Made by a program: the position numbers and the translations under genes
Source of the DNA: Nocardia arizonensis
Lineage (GTDB): Bacteria; Actinomycetota; Actinomycetes; Mycobacteriales; Mycobacteriaceae
Direction of reading: 5' to 3'
Assembly (NCBI RefSeq): GCF_001310275.1
Contig: NZ_LGYZ01000011.1
Span: 53,964-117,963, forward strand
DNA length: 64,000 nucleotides
In this document: positions 47,195 to 55,865 of the stretch, one piece after another
How positions within the stretch are numbered: the stretch's first letter is position 1
How the letters are laid out: each line of letters begins with the position of its first letter
Notes under the pieces: generated by a model
Databases searched by the model: none
Told to the model about the DNA's origin: nothing
What the model saw: only the letters and a program-made list of their open reading frames with translations

Positions 47195-49396
47195 ATGGCC
47201 GAAGTCACCACATTCCGTAATCTGCTGCGCACCTGTCCGCTCTGCGAGGCGGTGTGCGGCCTCGAGATCACCCTCGACCCCGACGATCACGTGACCTCGG
47301 TACGCGGCGACAAACACGATCCCTTCAGCCGCGGCTTCGTATGTCCCAAGGGCGCCAGTCTCGGCCATCTCGACGAGGACCCCGACCGGGTCACCGAACC
47401 GCTCATCCGTGATCGGGAAACCGATACCTGGCGCACCGCGACCTGGGCCGAGGCATTCGACCACATCGCGCGACGCCTACCGCCGATCATCGCCGAGCAC
47501 GGACGGCAATCGGCGGGGATATACGTCGGTAATCCCAACGCGCACACCGTCGCGGGCGTGTTGTACGTACCGGCGCTGATCCGCGCGCTCGGCACCAAGA
47601 ACCTCTATTCCGCCAGTACCTCGGACCAGATGCCCAAACAGGTCGCCTGCGGACTGATGTTCGGCGACCCACTGGTCGTACCGGTGCCCGATCTGGATCG
47701 CACCGACTACCTGCTGATGCTCGGCGCGAATCCGCTGGAATCCAATGGATCGCTTTGCACCGCACCCGATTTCCCGGGCAGGCTCAAGGCGCTGCGCCGA
47801 CGCGGCGGACGTTTGGTCGTGGTCGACCCCCGGCTGACCCGCACCGCGAAACTGGCCGACGAGCACCTGTTCATCCGGCCCGGCAGCGACGCCTATCTGC
47901 TGTTCGGCATCGTGCGGACGCTGCTGGAGGAGAATCTGACCGACATCCGGTTCGAGGTCGACGGCCTCGACGAAGTGCGAGCGGCCGCCGCGTATTTCGG
48001 GCCCGACGTGGTCACCGCCCACACCGGGATACCCGCCGAGACCGTGTCCCGGCTCGCGCGCGAACTCGCCGCCGCCCCGACGGCCGCGGTGTACGCCCGA
48101 ATCGGCACGTGCACCGCCGAATTCGGCACGGTCAGCCAGTGGCTGGTCGAGGTGATCAATGTCCTCACCGGCAATCTGGACCGCCCCGGCGGCGCCATGT
48201 TCGCCGCGCCGGCGGCGAGCGGCATCGTACGCACCAAACCGTTCCGCACCGGGCGCTGGCACAGCCGGGTGCGCGAGCTGCCGGAGTCGATGGGCGAATT
48301 GCCGGTCGCGACACTGGCCGACGAGATCCGCACGCCGGGTGCGGGACAGATCCGGGCGATGGTCACCGTGGCGGGCAATCCGGTGCTGTCCGCGCCCGGC
48401 GGCGCGCGCCTGGCCGACGCGTTCGCCGGACTCGAGTTCATGGTGAGCGTGGATCGCTACGTGAACGAGACCACCCGTCACGCCGATGTGATCCTGCCGC
48501 CGCCGCGTCCGCTGCAATCCCCGCACTACGATTTCGCACTGCTGCAATTCTCGGTGCGCAACTACGCCAGGTACTCACCGCCGCTGGTGCCGTTGGCCGC
48601 CGGTCAGCCCTCCGAGGCACAGGTGATCGCGACACTGGCCGCGGTGGTGAGCGGGCAGCCGCACACCGGCGACCCGATGACCGCGCTGGACGAGATGATC
48701 ATCGCGGGCACACTGCATCAGGCCGGTATGCCGCAGCGCCGCACCGAACTCGACGGCGAGACCACCACCGAGCAGCGCATCGACATGATGCTGCGGCTCG
48801 GCCCCTACGGCGAGTGGAACGACAACCGCGTCGACTGCGGTGTGCCGGGCGGACTGAATCTGCGTGCGCTGCGGGAGAATCCGCACGGACTCGATCTCGG
48901 ACCACTGCGCCCGCGGCTGCGTGCGGCGCTGCTGACCGCGTCGCGGCGGGTGGACCTGGCACCGCCGCCGCTGCTCGCCGACGTGGCGCGCATGCGGACC
49001 AAATCGCTCGACGGCGCACCGGAATTCGTACTGATCGGGCGGCGGCATCTGCGTTCGAACAACAGCTGGCTGCACAATGTCGCGACGCTGGTCAGCGGGA
49101 CGAATCAATGTACGCTCCAGGTCAATCCGGCCGATGTGGCGCGGCTGGGACTCGGTCGGGAGTGCGTGGTGAAATCCGCGGCGGGCACGCTGACCGTCCC
49201 GGTGGAGCCGACCGAAGCGATCATGCCGGGCGTGGTGAGCCTGCCGCACGGCTGGGGTCACGCCGAGAACCCGCAGACCGTCGCGAAGGCCAACGCGGGC
49301 GTCAATGTCAATGCGCTGACCGATGACTCGGTGGTCGACGCACCGTCGGGCAATGCCGTGTTCAACGGCGTCCCGGTGACGCTGACACCCGCCTGA
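47195..49396 (+). CDS. Molybdopterin-dependent oxidoreductase (Rv0197-like)
   Basis: This 733-aa protein belongs to the DMSO reductase/formate dehydrogenase family. It has one 4Fe-4S cluster site with C14-x2-C17-x3-C21-x28-C50 (CPLC, VC, then FVCPKG), the molybdopterin domains and a C-terminal dinucleotide-binding domain with PHGWGHAENPQ. At the usual metal-ligand position the sequence reads SASTSDQMPKQ, with Ser in place of Cys or selenocysteine. M. tuberculosis Rv0197 has a similar SAST-DQMPK stretch. No partner subunits, export signal (twin-arginine) or cofactor genes are adjacent, so substrate and electron acceptor are unknown. Confidence 0.85.
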   Translation: MAEVTTFRNLLRTCPLCEAVCGLEITLDPDDHVTSVRGDKHDPFSRGFVCPKGASLGHLDEDPDRVTEPLIRDRETDTWRTATWAEAFDHIARRLPPIIAEHGRQSAGIYVGNPNAHTVAGVLYVPALIRALGTKNLYSASTSDQMPKQVACGLMFGDPLVVPVPDLDRTDYLLMLGANPLESNGSLCTAPDFPGRLKALRRRGGRLVVVDPRLTRTAKLADEHLFIRPGSDAYLLFGIVRTLLEENLTDIRFEVDGLDEVRAAAAYFGPDVVTAHTGIPAETVSRLARELAAAPTAAVYARIGTCTAEFGTVSQWLVEVINVLTGNLDRPGGAMFAAPAASGIVRTKPFRTGRWHSRVRELPESMGELPVATLADEIRTPGAGQIRAMVTVAGNPVLSAPGGARLADAFAGLEFMVSVDRYVNETTRHADVILPPPRPLQSPHYDFALLQFSVRNYARYSPPLVPLAAGQPSEAQVIATLAAVVSGQPHTGDPMTALDEMIIAGTLHQAGMPQRRTELDGETTTEQRIDMMLRLGPYGEWNDNRVDCGVPGGLNLRALRENPHGLDLGPLRPRLRAALLTASRRVDLAPPPLLADVARMRTKSLDGAPEFVLIGRRHLRSNNSWLHNVATLVSGTNQCTLQVNPADVARLGLGRECVVKSAAGTLTVPVEPTEAIMPGVVSLPHGWGHAENPQTVAKANAGVNVNALTDDSVVDAPSGNAVFNGVPVTLTPA

Positions 49397-49602
49397 TCGA
49401 CGTCCGTCGCTTATCCGCGACGCTTCCGGCCGTCCGAACAAATCCGGGCGGTCGGAATGGGCAAACTCTCGGAAACCCCACTGGCAAATCGCCGTCGAGT
49501 CCATTTCCGTCCCCGAATCCACCGCTGCGCGTGAGCCGAGTCACCTAAACTGGACAAGGTTTCGATCGAAGTATCCGTATCACGGCTACCAAGGGGGCGG
49601 AG

Positions 49603-50259
49603 ATGCACGGAGCGCGATACGGCAGCGACGGCGAGCACGAACTCCAGGACCGGCACGGCAGCAGGGACCGGGCCGAACGGTTCTATTCGGAGCAGATGTG
49701 CGACCGGCTCGACTCGACAATGATCGAGTTCATCGCGCGAATGGATATGGCCTTCATCGCGACCAGCGACAAACACGGGGAATGCGATACCACTTTCCGT
49801 GCGGGCACGCCCGGATTCGTACATGTCGTCGACGCGCATACGATCGCCTATCCCGAGTTCCGTGGCAACGGGGTGATGGCCAGTATGGGCAATATTCTGG
49901 AGAATCCGCATATCGGAATTCTTTTCATCGATTTCGTGCGCGATCTCATCGGCTTGCACGTCAACGGTTCGGCCCGCGTCGTCGAGGACGCGGCGCTGCG
50001 GGCGCGGGTCGCCGACCTGCCGCGGCACAGCGGCGGACGCACGGTCGGGCTGTGGGTGGTGGTCGGCGTGGAGGAGGCCTACATCCACTGCCGCAAACAC
50101 ATACCGCACCTGGTGCCCGCGGCCCGCGAACAGCGCGATTGGGGCACCGACAGCACGCGCGCCAAAGGCGGCGACTATTTCGGTATCAAGGCCCAACGAC
50201 AGGGCGGGGGCGCGGAGCTGGTCCCCGCGCTGCCCGGCGCGACGCTCGGCAGGGCTTGA
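49603..50259 (+). CDS. Pyridoxamine-5'-phosphate-oxidase-fold protein
   Basis: This 218-aa protein has a flavin-binding split-barrel fold of the PNPOx type: FIARMDMAFIATSDKHGECDTTFR, then VHVVDAHTIAYPEFRGNGVM and IGILFIDFVRDLIGLHVNG, all broken here by loops. The C-terminal segment has GVEEAYIHCRKHIPHL. The family includes F420- and FMN-binding reductases and haem-related proteins; which applies is not clear. The ATG follows a strong AAGGGGGCGGAG. It ends 21 nt before the convergent gtrA gene. Confidence 0.8.
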   Translation: MHGARYGSDGEHELQDRHGSRDRAERFYSEQMCDRLDSTMIEFIARMDMAFIATSDKHGECDTTFRAGTPGFVHVVDAHTIAYPEFRGNGVMASMGNILENPHIGILFIDFVRDLIGLHVNGSARVVEDAALRARVADLPRHSGGRTVGLWVVVGVEEAYIHCRKHIPHLVPAAREQRDWGTDSTRAKGGDYFGIKAQRQGGGAELVPALPGATLGRA

Positions 50260-50279
50260 AGATCGGCGGGGCTTGAATA

Positions 50280-50783
50280 TCAGCGGAGCTTGAAGATCAC
50301 CAGTCTCTGCACCGCGAAATTGATCACGGTCGCGGTGCCCTGGGCGATCACGAAGGCCACGGTGAGCTGCCACGGCCGCTCACCCAGCACGTTCACCATG
50401 AGCTGATTGATGCCGACCTGCACCCCGAAGGTGGTCGCGTAGAGCGCGACCACCGCCACGAAACGGGCGCGGCTCGGCGGCGCCTGGAACGTCCAGCGCC
50501 GGTTGATGAGGTAGGCCGTCGTGGTGCCCGCGACGAAGCTGATCGCCTTCGCACCGCTGGTCGGCAGGCCGACCACGATCTTGAGGAACAGATAAAGCCC
50601 GTAATCCACGACCGCCGACAGACCACCGGTGACGGTGAACCGGATGATCTGGGTCTTGAGGCCGAGTTCGCCGTGTGCGGACACATCGGCGCCGACGGGG
50701 ATGCCGTATGCCCCGACCAGGGCCGCTTCGGCGGCGGGCGCGTCGGTCTCGGCCGTCGAAGGGGGACGGGATTCGGCTTGCAC
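50280..50783 (-). CDS. GtrA-family membrane protein (Rv3789-like)
   Basis: This 167-aa protein has four hydrophobic helices of the GtrA family (FTVTGGLSAVVDYGLYLFLK, AKAISFVAGTTTAYLINRRW, VALYATTFGVQVGINQL and FVIAQGTATVINFAVQRL) after a polar 35-residue tail. M. tuberculosis Rv3789, next to dprE1, is of this family and has been linked to arabinogalactan assembly, so this is probably its orthologue. GTG 50783 is 7 nt after the minus-strand -10 TAAGCT; a TTG at 50789 lies between. It is divergent from dprE1. Confidence 0.87.
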   Translation of the reverse strand: MQAESRPPSTAETDAPAAEAALVGAYGIPVGADVSAHGELGLKTQIIRFTVTGGLSAVVDYGLYLFLKIVVGLPTSGAKAISFVAGTTTAYLINRRWTFQAPPSRARFVAVVALYATTFGVQVGINQLMVNVLGERPWQLTVAFVIAQGTATVINFAVQRLVIFKLR

Positions 50784-50790
50784 GGCCAAG

Positions 50791-50796
50791 AGCTTA
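50791..50796 (-). promoter_or_regulatory. -10 hexamer of the gtrA gene, leaderless
   Basis: On the minus strand TAAGCT ends 7 nt before the GTG at 50783. Confidence 0.5.
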
Positions 50797-50873
50797 ACCG
50801 CCCCGCGGTGCCGGGATAGCCGGGAGCATACCTGGGACTACGACGACATCGGTCCGGCTCCCGGCGATACCTG

Positions 50874-50879
50874 TAGCCT
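50874..50879 (+). promoter_or_regulatory. -10 hexamer of dprE1, leaderless
   Basis: TAGCCT ends 8 nt before ATG 50888 and only 2 nt before ATG 50882, so it favours the second ATG. Confidence 0.5.
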
Positions 50880-50887
50880 CTATGCCG

Positions 50888-52348
50888 ATGTCCACGAAAG
50901 TTTCGACCTCCACCACCACAACCGGTGACGAAGGGTCCGCGCGGCCGGCGTCCGACTACGCCTTACCCACGCGGCACCGCGAGTTGACCGGGTGGGGTCG
51001 CACCGCCGCAACCTCCGCCGAAGTGCTGTCGACGCCCGATCCCGAAGTGATCGCCAAGGCCGTCGCGATGGTCGCCGAGGACAACGACGGCAAGCCGGCC
51101 CACCTGCGTCGCGGCGTCATCGCCCGCGGACTCGGCCGTTCCTACGGGGACAACGCCCAGAACGCGGGCGGCCTCGTCGTCGACATGACCGCGCTGAACA
51201 AGATCCACCGCATCGACCGGGACACCCGGCTCGTCGACGTGGACGCGGGCGTGAACCTCGACCAGCTGATGAAGGCCGCGCTGCCGTTCGGCCTATGGGT
51301 CCCGGTGCTACCAGGAACCCGGCAGGTCACCGTCGGCGGCGCCATCGGCTCCGATATCCACGGCAAGAACCATCACAGCGCGGGCAGCTTCGGCAACCAC
51401 GTGCGCTCGATGGAACTGCTCACCGCGGACGGCACCGTCCAGCACATCACGCCGCGCCGCAACGCCAAACTCTTCTGGGCCACCATCGGCGGCTGCGGGC
51501 TCACCGGCATCGTGCTGCGCGCCACGATCGAGATGACACCCACCGAGACGGCGTATTTCATCGCCGACGGCGATGTCACGGCGACGCTGGACGAGACCAT
51601 CGCCTTCCACAGCGACGGCTCCGAGGACCGCTACGAATACAGTTCGGCTTGGTTCGACGCGATCAGCCCGGAACCGAAGCTGGGTCGCGCGGCCATCTCA
51701 CGCGGCAACCTGGCCACACTCGACCAGCTGCCGCCGAAGCTGCGCAAGGACCCGCTGCGTTTCAACGGAAAGACCTTCCTGACGCTGCCGGACGTCTTCC
51801 CCAACGGCCTGGCCAACAAGTACACCTTCACCCCGATCGGTGAACTCTGGTACCGCAAGGCGGGCAGCTACCGCAACAAGGTGCAGAGCCTGACCGCCTT
51901 CTACCACCCGCTCGACATGATCGGCGAGTGGAACCGCGGCTACGGCTCCAACGGCTTCCTCCAGTACCAGTTCGTGGTGCCGCCGGAGTCGGTGGACGAG
52001 TTCAAGCGCATCATCATCGACATACAGCGGTCCGGGTTCTACTCGTTCCTCAACGTGTTCAAGCTCTTCGGCCCCGGCAACCAGGCGCCGCTGAGCTTCC
52101 CCATCCCGGGCTGGAACATCTGCGTCGATTTCCCCATCTCCCCCGGGCTCAACGAATTCGTCACCGATCTGGACCGGCGGGTGCTCGAATTCGGCGGCAG
52201 GCTCTACACCGGCAAGGATTCGCGGACCACCGCGGAGACCTTCCACAAGATGTATCCCCGGATCGACGAGTGGATCAAGGTCCGCCGCAGTGTCGACCCC
52301 ACAGGCGTTTTCATGTCCGATATGGCGAGAAGGCTGGAGCTTCAGTGA
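50888..52348 (+). CDS. dprE1: Decaprenylphosphoryl-beta-D-ribose oxidase
   Basis: This 486-aa FAD enzyme oxidises DPR to a keto intermediate that DprE2 reduces to DPA, the arabinose donor for arabinan. FAD-binding segments [40 protein letters not shown] and the C-terminal [16 protein letters not shown] are present, each given here in part. The active-site Cys equal to M. tuberculosis C387, target of benzothiazinones, is kept in WNICVDFP (C412 here). The length exceeds the mycobacterial one by about 25 residues at the N-terminus. dprE2 overlaps the stop (GTGA). Confidence 0.96.
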   Translation: MSTKVSTSTTTTGDEGSARPASDYALPTRHRELTGWGRTAATSAEVLSTPDPEVIAKAVAMVAEDNDGKPAHLRRGVIARGLGRSYGDNAQNAGGLVVDMTALNKIHRIDRDTRLVDVDAGVNLDQLMKAALPFGLWVPVLPGTRQVTVGGAIGSDIHGKNHHSAGSFGNHVRSMELLTADGTVQHITPRRNAKLFWATIGGCGLTGIVLRATIEMTPTETAYFIADGDVTATLDETIAFHSDGSEDRYEYSSAWFDAISPEPKLGRAAISRGNLATLDQLPPKLRKDPLRFNGKTFLTLPDVFPNGLANKYTFTPIGELWYRKAGSYRNKVQSLTAFYHPLDMIGEWNRGYGSNGFLQYQFVVPPESVDEFKRIIIDIQRSGFYSFLNVFKLFGPGNQAPLSFPIPGWNICVDFPISPGLNEFVTDLDRRVLEFGGRLYTGKDSRTTAETFHKMYPRIDEWIKVRRSVDPTGVFMSDMARRLELQ

Positions 52349-53124
52349 TCAATGCCGTAGGCAACCCGCAGACCATCCTGCTGCTGGGCGGAACCTCGGA
52401 GATCGGCCTCGCGATTTGCGCGGAGTACCTGAAGAAGGGGCCCGCGCGCATCATCCTCGCGGCACTGCCCAACGACCCGCTGCGCGACGGCGCGGTCGCC
52501 CAGATGAACGCGGCGGGCGCGAACGCTGTCGAGGTCATCGACTTCGACGCGCTCGACCCCGGCAGTCACCCCAAGGTCATCGACGCGGCATGGGACGCCG
52601 GTGACGTCGATGTCGCCATCGTCGCCTTCGGCCTGCTCGGCGATGCCGAGGAACTGTGGCAGAACCAGCGCAAGGCCGTGCAGATCGCGGAGATCAACTA
52701 CACCGCCGCGGTGTCGGTCGGCGTGCTGATCGGCGAGAAGATGAAGGCGCAGGGCTACGGGCGCGTCATCGCCATGTCCTCGGCCGCCGGTGAGCGGGTG
52801 CGCCGCTCCAATTTCGTGTACGGCTCGACCAAGGCCGGACTCGACGGTTTCTACCTGGGTCTCGGCGAGGCGCTGCGGCCGTTCGGCCCGCGCGTGCTGG
52901 TGATCCGTCCCGGACAGGTGCGCACCCAGACCACCCTCGCGCACTGGAAGGCGACCGGGGCCAAGGAAGCCCCGTTCACCGTCGACAAGGAAGAGGTCGC
53001 GGCGCTGGCGGTCGCGGCGTCCGAACGCGGCAAGGAGCTGATCTGGGCTCCGGGCATCTTCCGCTACGTGATGATGATCCTGCGCCACATTCCGCGCCCG
53101 ATCTTCCGCAGGCTGCCCATCTGA
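52345..53124 (+). CDS. dprE2: Decaprenylphosphoryl-D-2-keto-erythropentose reductase
   Basis: This 259-aa short-chain dehydrogenase finishes the epimerisation begun by DprE1, giving decaprenylphosphoryl arabinose. It has the dinucleotide loop [10 protein letters not shown] near residue 13, a catalytic Ser in AMSSAAGE near 140, and the YxxxK motif [12 protein letters not shown]. The GTG at 52345 overlaps the dprE1 stop. After the stop a hairpin with a T run follows, which would separate it from aftA, unlike the compact M. tuberculosis Rv3790-Rv3792 arrangement. Confidence 0.95.
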   Translation: MINAVGNPQTILLLGGTSEIGLAICAEYLKKGPARIILAALPNDPLRDGAVAQMNAAGANAVEVIDFDALDPGSHPKVIDAAWDAGDVDVAIVAFGLLGDAEELWQNQRKAVQIAEINYTAAVSVGVLIGEKMKAQGYGRVIAMSSAAGERVRRSNFVYGSTKAGLDGFYLGLGEALRPFGPRVLVIRPGQVRTQTTLAHWKATGAKEAPFTVDKEEVAALAVAASERGKELIWAPGIFRYVMMILRHIPRPIFRRLPI

Positions 53125-53141
53125 GATGACCGCACGACGGT

Positions 53142-53178
53142 GAGCCGCATCGCGTTCCGTTGGGAACCGGTGCGGCTC
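53142..53178 (+). terminator. Terminator between dprE2 and aftA
   Basis: GAGCCGCA (53142-53149) pairs with TGCGGCTC (53171-53178), and inner GTTCC pairs with GGAAC. A TTTT run follows (53182-53185). A candidate -10, TACCAT, is at 53199-53204, consistent with a separate aftA promoter. Confidence 0.65.
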
Positions 53179-53347
53179 TCGTTTTCCCGTCGGGTGGTTA
53201 CCATCGTCGCGGCTGCGCTCCAGCGGTCATCACGAGACGGAGCCGAATGCGAACCGGAGGCGTAATGCGAGTAGTCGGACCGATCCCCACCGGTCACACC
53301 GATGGTGGGCCCGACATGGTCGCCCGGCGGTTCGGGTCGGTGCGCCG

Positions 53348-55324
53348 ATGACGACCGCCGCCGAGACCGCGTCCGCCCGGCCATCGCGCATCGCGGTACT
53401 CGGTCGCCATCTCGCCTCGGGACTCGGTGAGGCCGCCCTCGCGGTGATCGTCGCGGTCGTGGTGGCCGCGGTCGGGTTGTTCGCCTTCACGCTGGTGGAC
53501 TGGCCCGCCTTCAACTCCTCCAACGTGACCCGCGCGCTGACCACCGTGGGTCAGGTCGCGGCCGCGGTCGTGCTGGTCGCGGCTATCACGCTCATCCGGC
53601 TGCGCCGGTGGCCGTGGGTCGCGAAACTGCTGTCCTGGGTGGGCATCTCGGCCTTCGTGACGGTGACCCTCGGCATGCCGCTCGCGGCGACCAAGCTGTA
53701 CCTGTTCGGCGTGTCGGTGGACCAGGAGTTCCGCACCGAATATCTGACGCGGCTGACCGACAGCGCGGCGCTGCGGGATATGACCTATGCGGATCTGCCG
53801 CCGTTCTATCCGGCGGGCTGGTTCTGGGTCGGCGGCCGGGTCGCGAATGTGCTCGGCATGGACGGCTGGGAGGCGTTCAAGCCGTACGCGATCGGATCGC
53901 TCGCGGTCGCCGCGGTGCTCGCCCTGGTGCTGTGGACGCGGCTGATCCGGGCGGACTGGGCGGTCGCGGTGACCGCGGCGACCGTCGCCGTCGGCGTCGC
54001 CTTCGCCGCGCCCGAGGCGTACAGCGCGGTCATCGTGCTGCTGCTGCCGCCCGCCCTGGTACTCGCGTGGGGCGCCATCCACCGGCCCGCCGCGGGCGAC
54101 GCGACCGCGGACGGCTGGGGCGCGGTGATCGGGGCCGGCTGCTTCCTCGGCCTCGGCGCCACCTTCTACACCCTCTACTTCCTGGTCGCCGCGTTCGCGA
54201 TCTTCCTGATGGGACTCGTCGCAGCCGGACTCGCGGTGCGCGAGCGGCGGCAGACCGCGCGAGCCGCACGGTCGCCCGCGCCGGAGGCGGCGTGGCGCGC
54301 GGCGGTGTCGCCGATTCTGCGCACGGTCGTGATCGGGGTGATCGCGGGCGTGCTCGCGCTCGTCGTGTGGCTGCCGTACGCGCTGAAGGCGCTGACCACG
54401 ACGGTGGCGAGTTCCGGCACGGCCATGCACTATCTGCCGCCGTCCGGCGCCGAACTGCCGCTGCCGATGGCGCAGTTCTCGCTGCTTGGCGGTCTGTGCC
54501 TGGTCGGGACCGTCTGGTTGGTCGTGCGCGCGGGTTCCTCGCGGCGGGCGCAAGCGCTCGGAATCGGCGTGGTCGCCATCTACCTGTGGACCCTGCTGTC
54601 CATGCTCGCGACCGCCGCGGGCACCACGCTGCTGTCCTTCCGGCTCGAAGCGCCGTTGCTCGTCCTGCTCGCCGCGGCGGGCGCCTTCGGCTTCGTGGAG
54701 GGCGCGCGGGCGATCTACCGGGCATTCGACGAGCCGCGCCGATTCCGTACCGCGGCCGTGGCGCTGGCCCTGATCGGCGCGATGGCCTTCGTCCAGGACA
54801 TTCCGCACGTGCTGACGGCCGAGATCACCACCGCCTACACCGATACCGACGGCAACGGCGAGCGCGGCGACCGTGGCAAGGAATCGGCGGTGTGGCACTA
54901 CCGCGATATCGACGCCGCGCTGCTCGCCCAGACCGGCCGCCCGCGCGACGAGACGGTACTGCTCACCGCGGACACCAGCTTCCTGTCCTTCTACCCCTAC
55001 TTCGGATTCCAGGCGCTGACCTCGCACTACGCCAATCCGCTCGCCGATTTCGCGGGCCGGGCCGAGACCATCAAGCGGTGGAGTCGAGCGGGCTCGCCCG
55101 CCGAACTGCGCGCGCAACTGGATCAGACACCGTGGCGGCGACCCGACGCCTTCCTCTTCCGGCGCAGCGGCGAGAGCTACACGCTGCGGCTGTCGGAGGA
55201 CGTCTATCCCAACGACCCCAATGTCAAGCGCTACACCGTCGCCTTTCCGGCGGAACTCTTCGCCGATCCCGCCTTCAGAGTGACCGATATCGGGCCGTTC
55301 ACGCTGGTCACGGTGGTCCACTAG
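53348..55324 (+). CDS. aftA: Galactan 5-O-arabinofuranosyltransferase
   Basis: This 658-aa GT-C membrane enzyme adds the first arabinofuranose to the galactan, priming arabinan growth. About 11-13 hydrophobic helices occupy the N-terminal two-thirds, with the loop LTDSAALRDMTYADLPPFY, given here as a fragment, and the C-terminal domain carrying YRDIDAALLAQTGRP and a TLVTVVH end. The length is near that of M. tuberculosis AftA (about 640). ATG 53348 has only a weak ribosome-binding site; it overlaps the stop of a 28-codon frame (53265-53351) that has GGAGG upstream and may couple translation. The gene fits between dprE2 and emb. Confidence 0.88.
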   Translation: MTTAAETASARPSRIAVLGRHLASGLGEAALAVIVAVVVAAVGLFAFTLVDWPAFNSSNVTRALTTVGQVAAAVVLVAAITLIRLRRWPWVAKLLSWVGISAFVTVTLGMPLAATKLYLFGVSVDQEFRTEYLTRLTDSAALRDMTYADLPPFYPAGWFWVGGRVANVLGMDGWEAFKPYAIGSLAVAAVLALVLWTRLIRADWAVAVTAATVAVGVAFAAPEAYSAVIVLLLPPALVLAWGAIHRPAAGDATADGWGAVIGAGCFLGLGATFYTLYFLVAAFAIFLMGLVAAGLAVRERRQTARAARSPAPEAAWRAAVSPILRTVVIGVIAGVLALVVWLPYALKALTTTVASSGTAMHYLPPSGAELPLPMAQFSLLGGLCLVGTVWLVVRAGSSRRAQALGIGVVAIYLWTLLSMLATAAGTTLLSFRLEAPLLVLLAAAGAFGFVEGARAIYRAFDEPRRFRTAAVALALIGAMAFVQDIPHVLTAEITTAYTDTDGNGERGDRGKESAVWHYRDIDAALLAQTGRPRDETVLLTADTSFLSFYPYFGFQALTSHYANPLADFAGRAETIKRWSRAGSPAELRAQLDQTPWRRPDAFLFRRSGESYTLRLSEDVYPNDPNVKRYTVAFPAELFADPAFRVTDIGPFTLVTVVH

Positions 55325-55373
55325 GGCGGACTCCGCCGGGTGCGCGGCGGCACGGGGTTGAGATCGGGCGCGC

Positions 55374-55760
55374 GTGGATACCCCTTGGGGCAGTTGCCCG
55401 CCCACCCTCGGCCGCTCGGATCGCGATTCGCACCGGGCGCGCCTAGGGTGGGCTGGTTCGCTGGCGGGCGGCTATTTCGTCGGCCCGACGAGCCGGGACA
55501 AGAAGGGCATATACGGTCCCGAGTTCCTGCCGACCATGGCGCTGCTGGTTCGCGTCCACGACACCGGTGTCATCCCGCCGATCGGTCAGGACGAGCGCGC
55601 CGAGGCCATCGCCGACCTCAATTCGTGGCGCGCCGACGTGCTGGTGCTGCCCGGGACCAGCAATGCCGACGCGCTGCGTTCGGTGGTCACCCAGTTGGTC
55701 GGATTCGCGCCGACCCGGGTTCAGGACGTCTGGGTCTGGAATGTGCGGCAACTGCGGTGA
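55374..55760 (+). pseudogene. C-terminal fragment of a membrane glycosyltransferase-like protein
   Basis: A coding-like stretch begins with GGYFVGP near 55464 and runs to VWNVRQLR. Its GYFVGPT, TGVIPPI, DLNSWRADVLVLP pattern matches, as I recall, the soluble C-terminal end of DUF2029/GT87-type membrane glycosyltransferases. No upstream part with membrane helices exists in this frame; aftA ends at 55324 in another frame. It appears to be a remnant of a lost gene. It could instead be a small expressed protein, but no ribosome-binding site or signal is seen. Confidence 0.5.
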
Positions 55761-55851
55761 GACCACGGCGTCTCGCCGACGGCCGCTCGCGTACGGCGCC
55801 GTCGTGGCGGCGACCGCCCTCCTCGTCCTCCGTACCGCCGCACACGGTGGC

Positions 55852-55857
55852 TAGCAT
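55852..55857 (+). promoter_or_regulatory. -10 hexamer of the first emb gene, leaderless
   Basis: TAGCAT ends 8 nt before the GTG at 55866. The second emb gene has the same hexamer at the same distance. Confidence 0.55.
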
Positions 55858-55865
55858 GAACCCCC

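Noticed and set aside
53160..53351. A 63-codon gene before aftA
   Set aside because: Its first half overlaps the dprE2 terminator; only the last 28 codons, with GGAGG upstream, are worth considering as a leader.
53294..55405. A 703-codon minus-strand frame opposite aftA
   Set aside because: Arg/Glu/Gly-rich shadow of the aftA codons without any recognisable domain.
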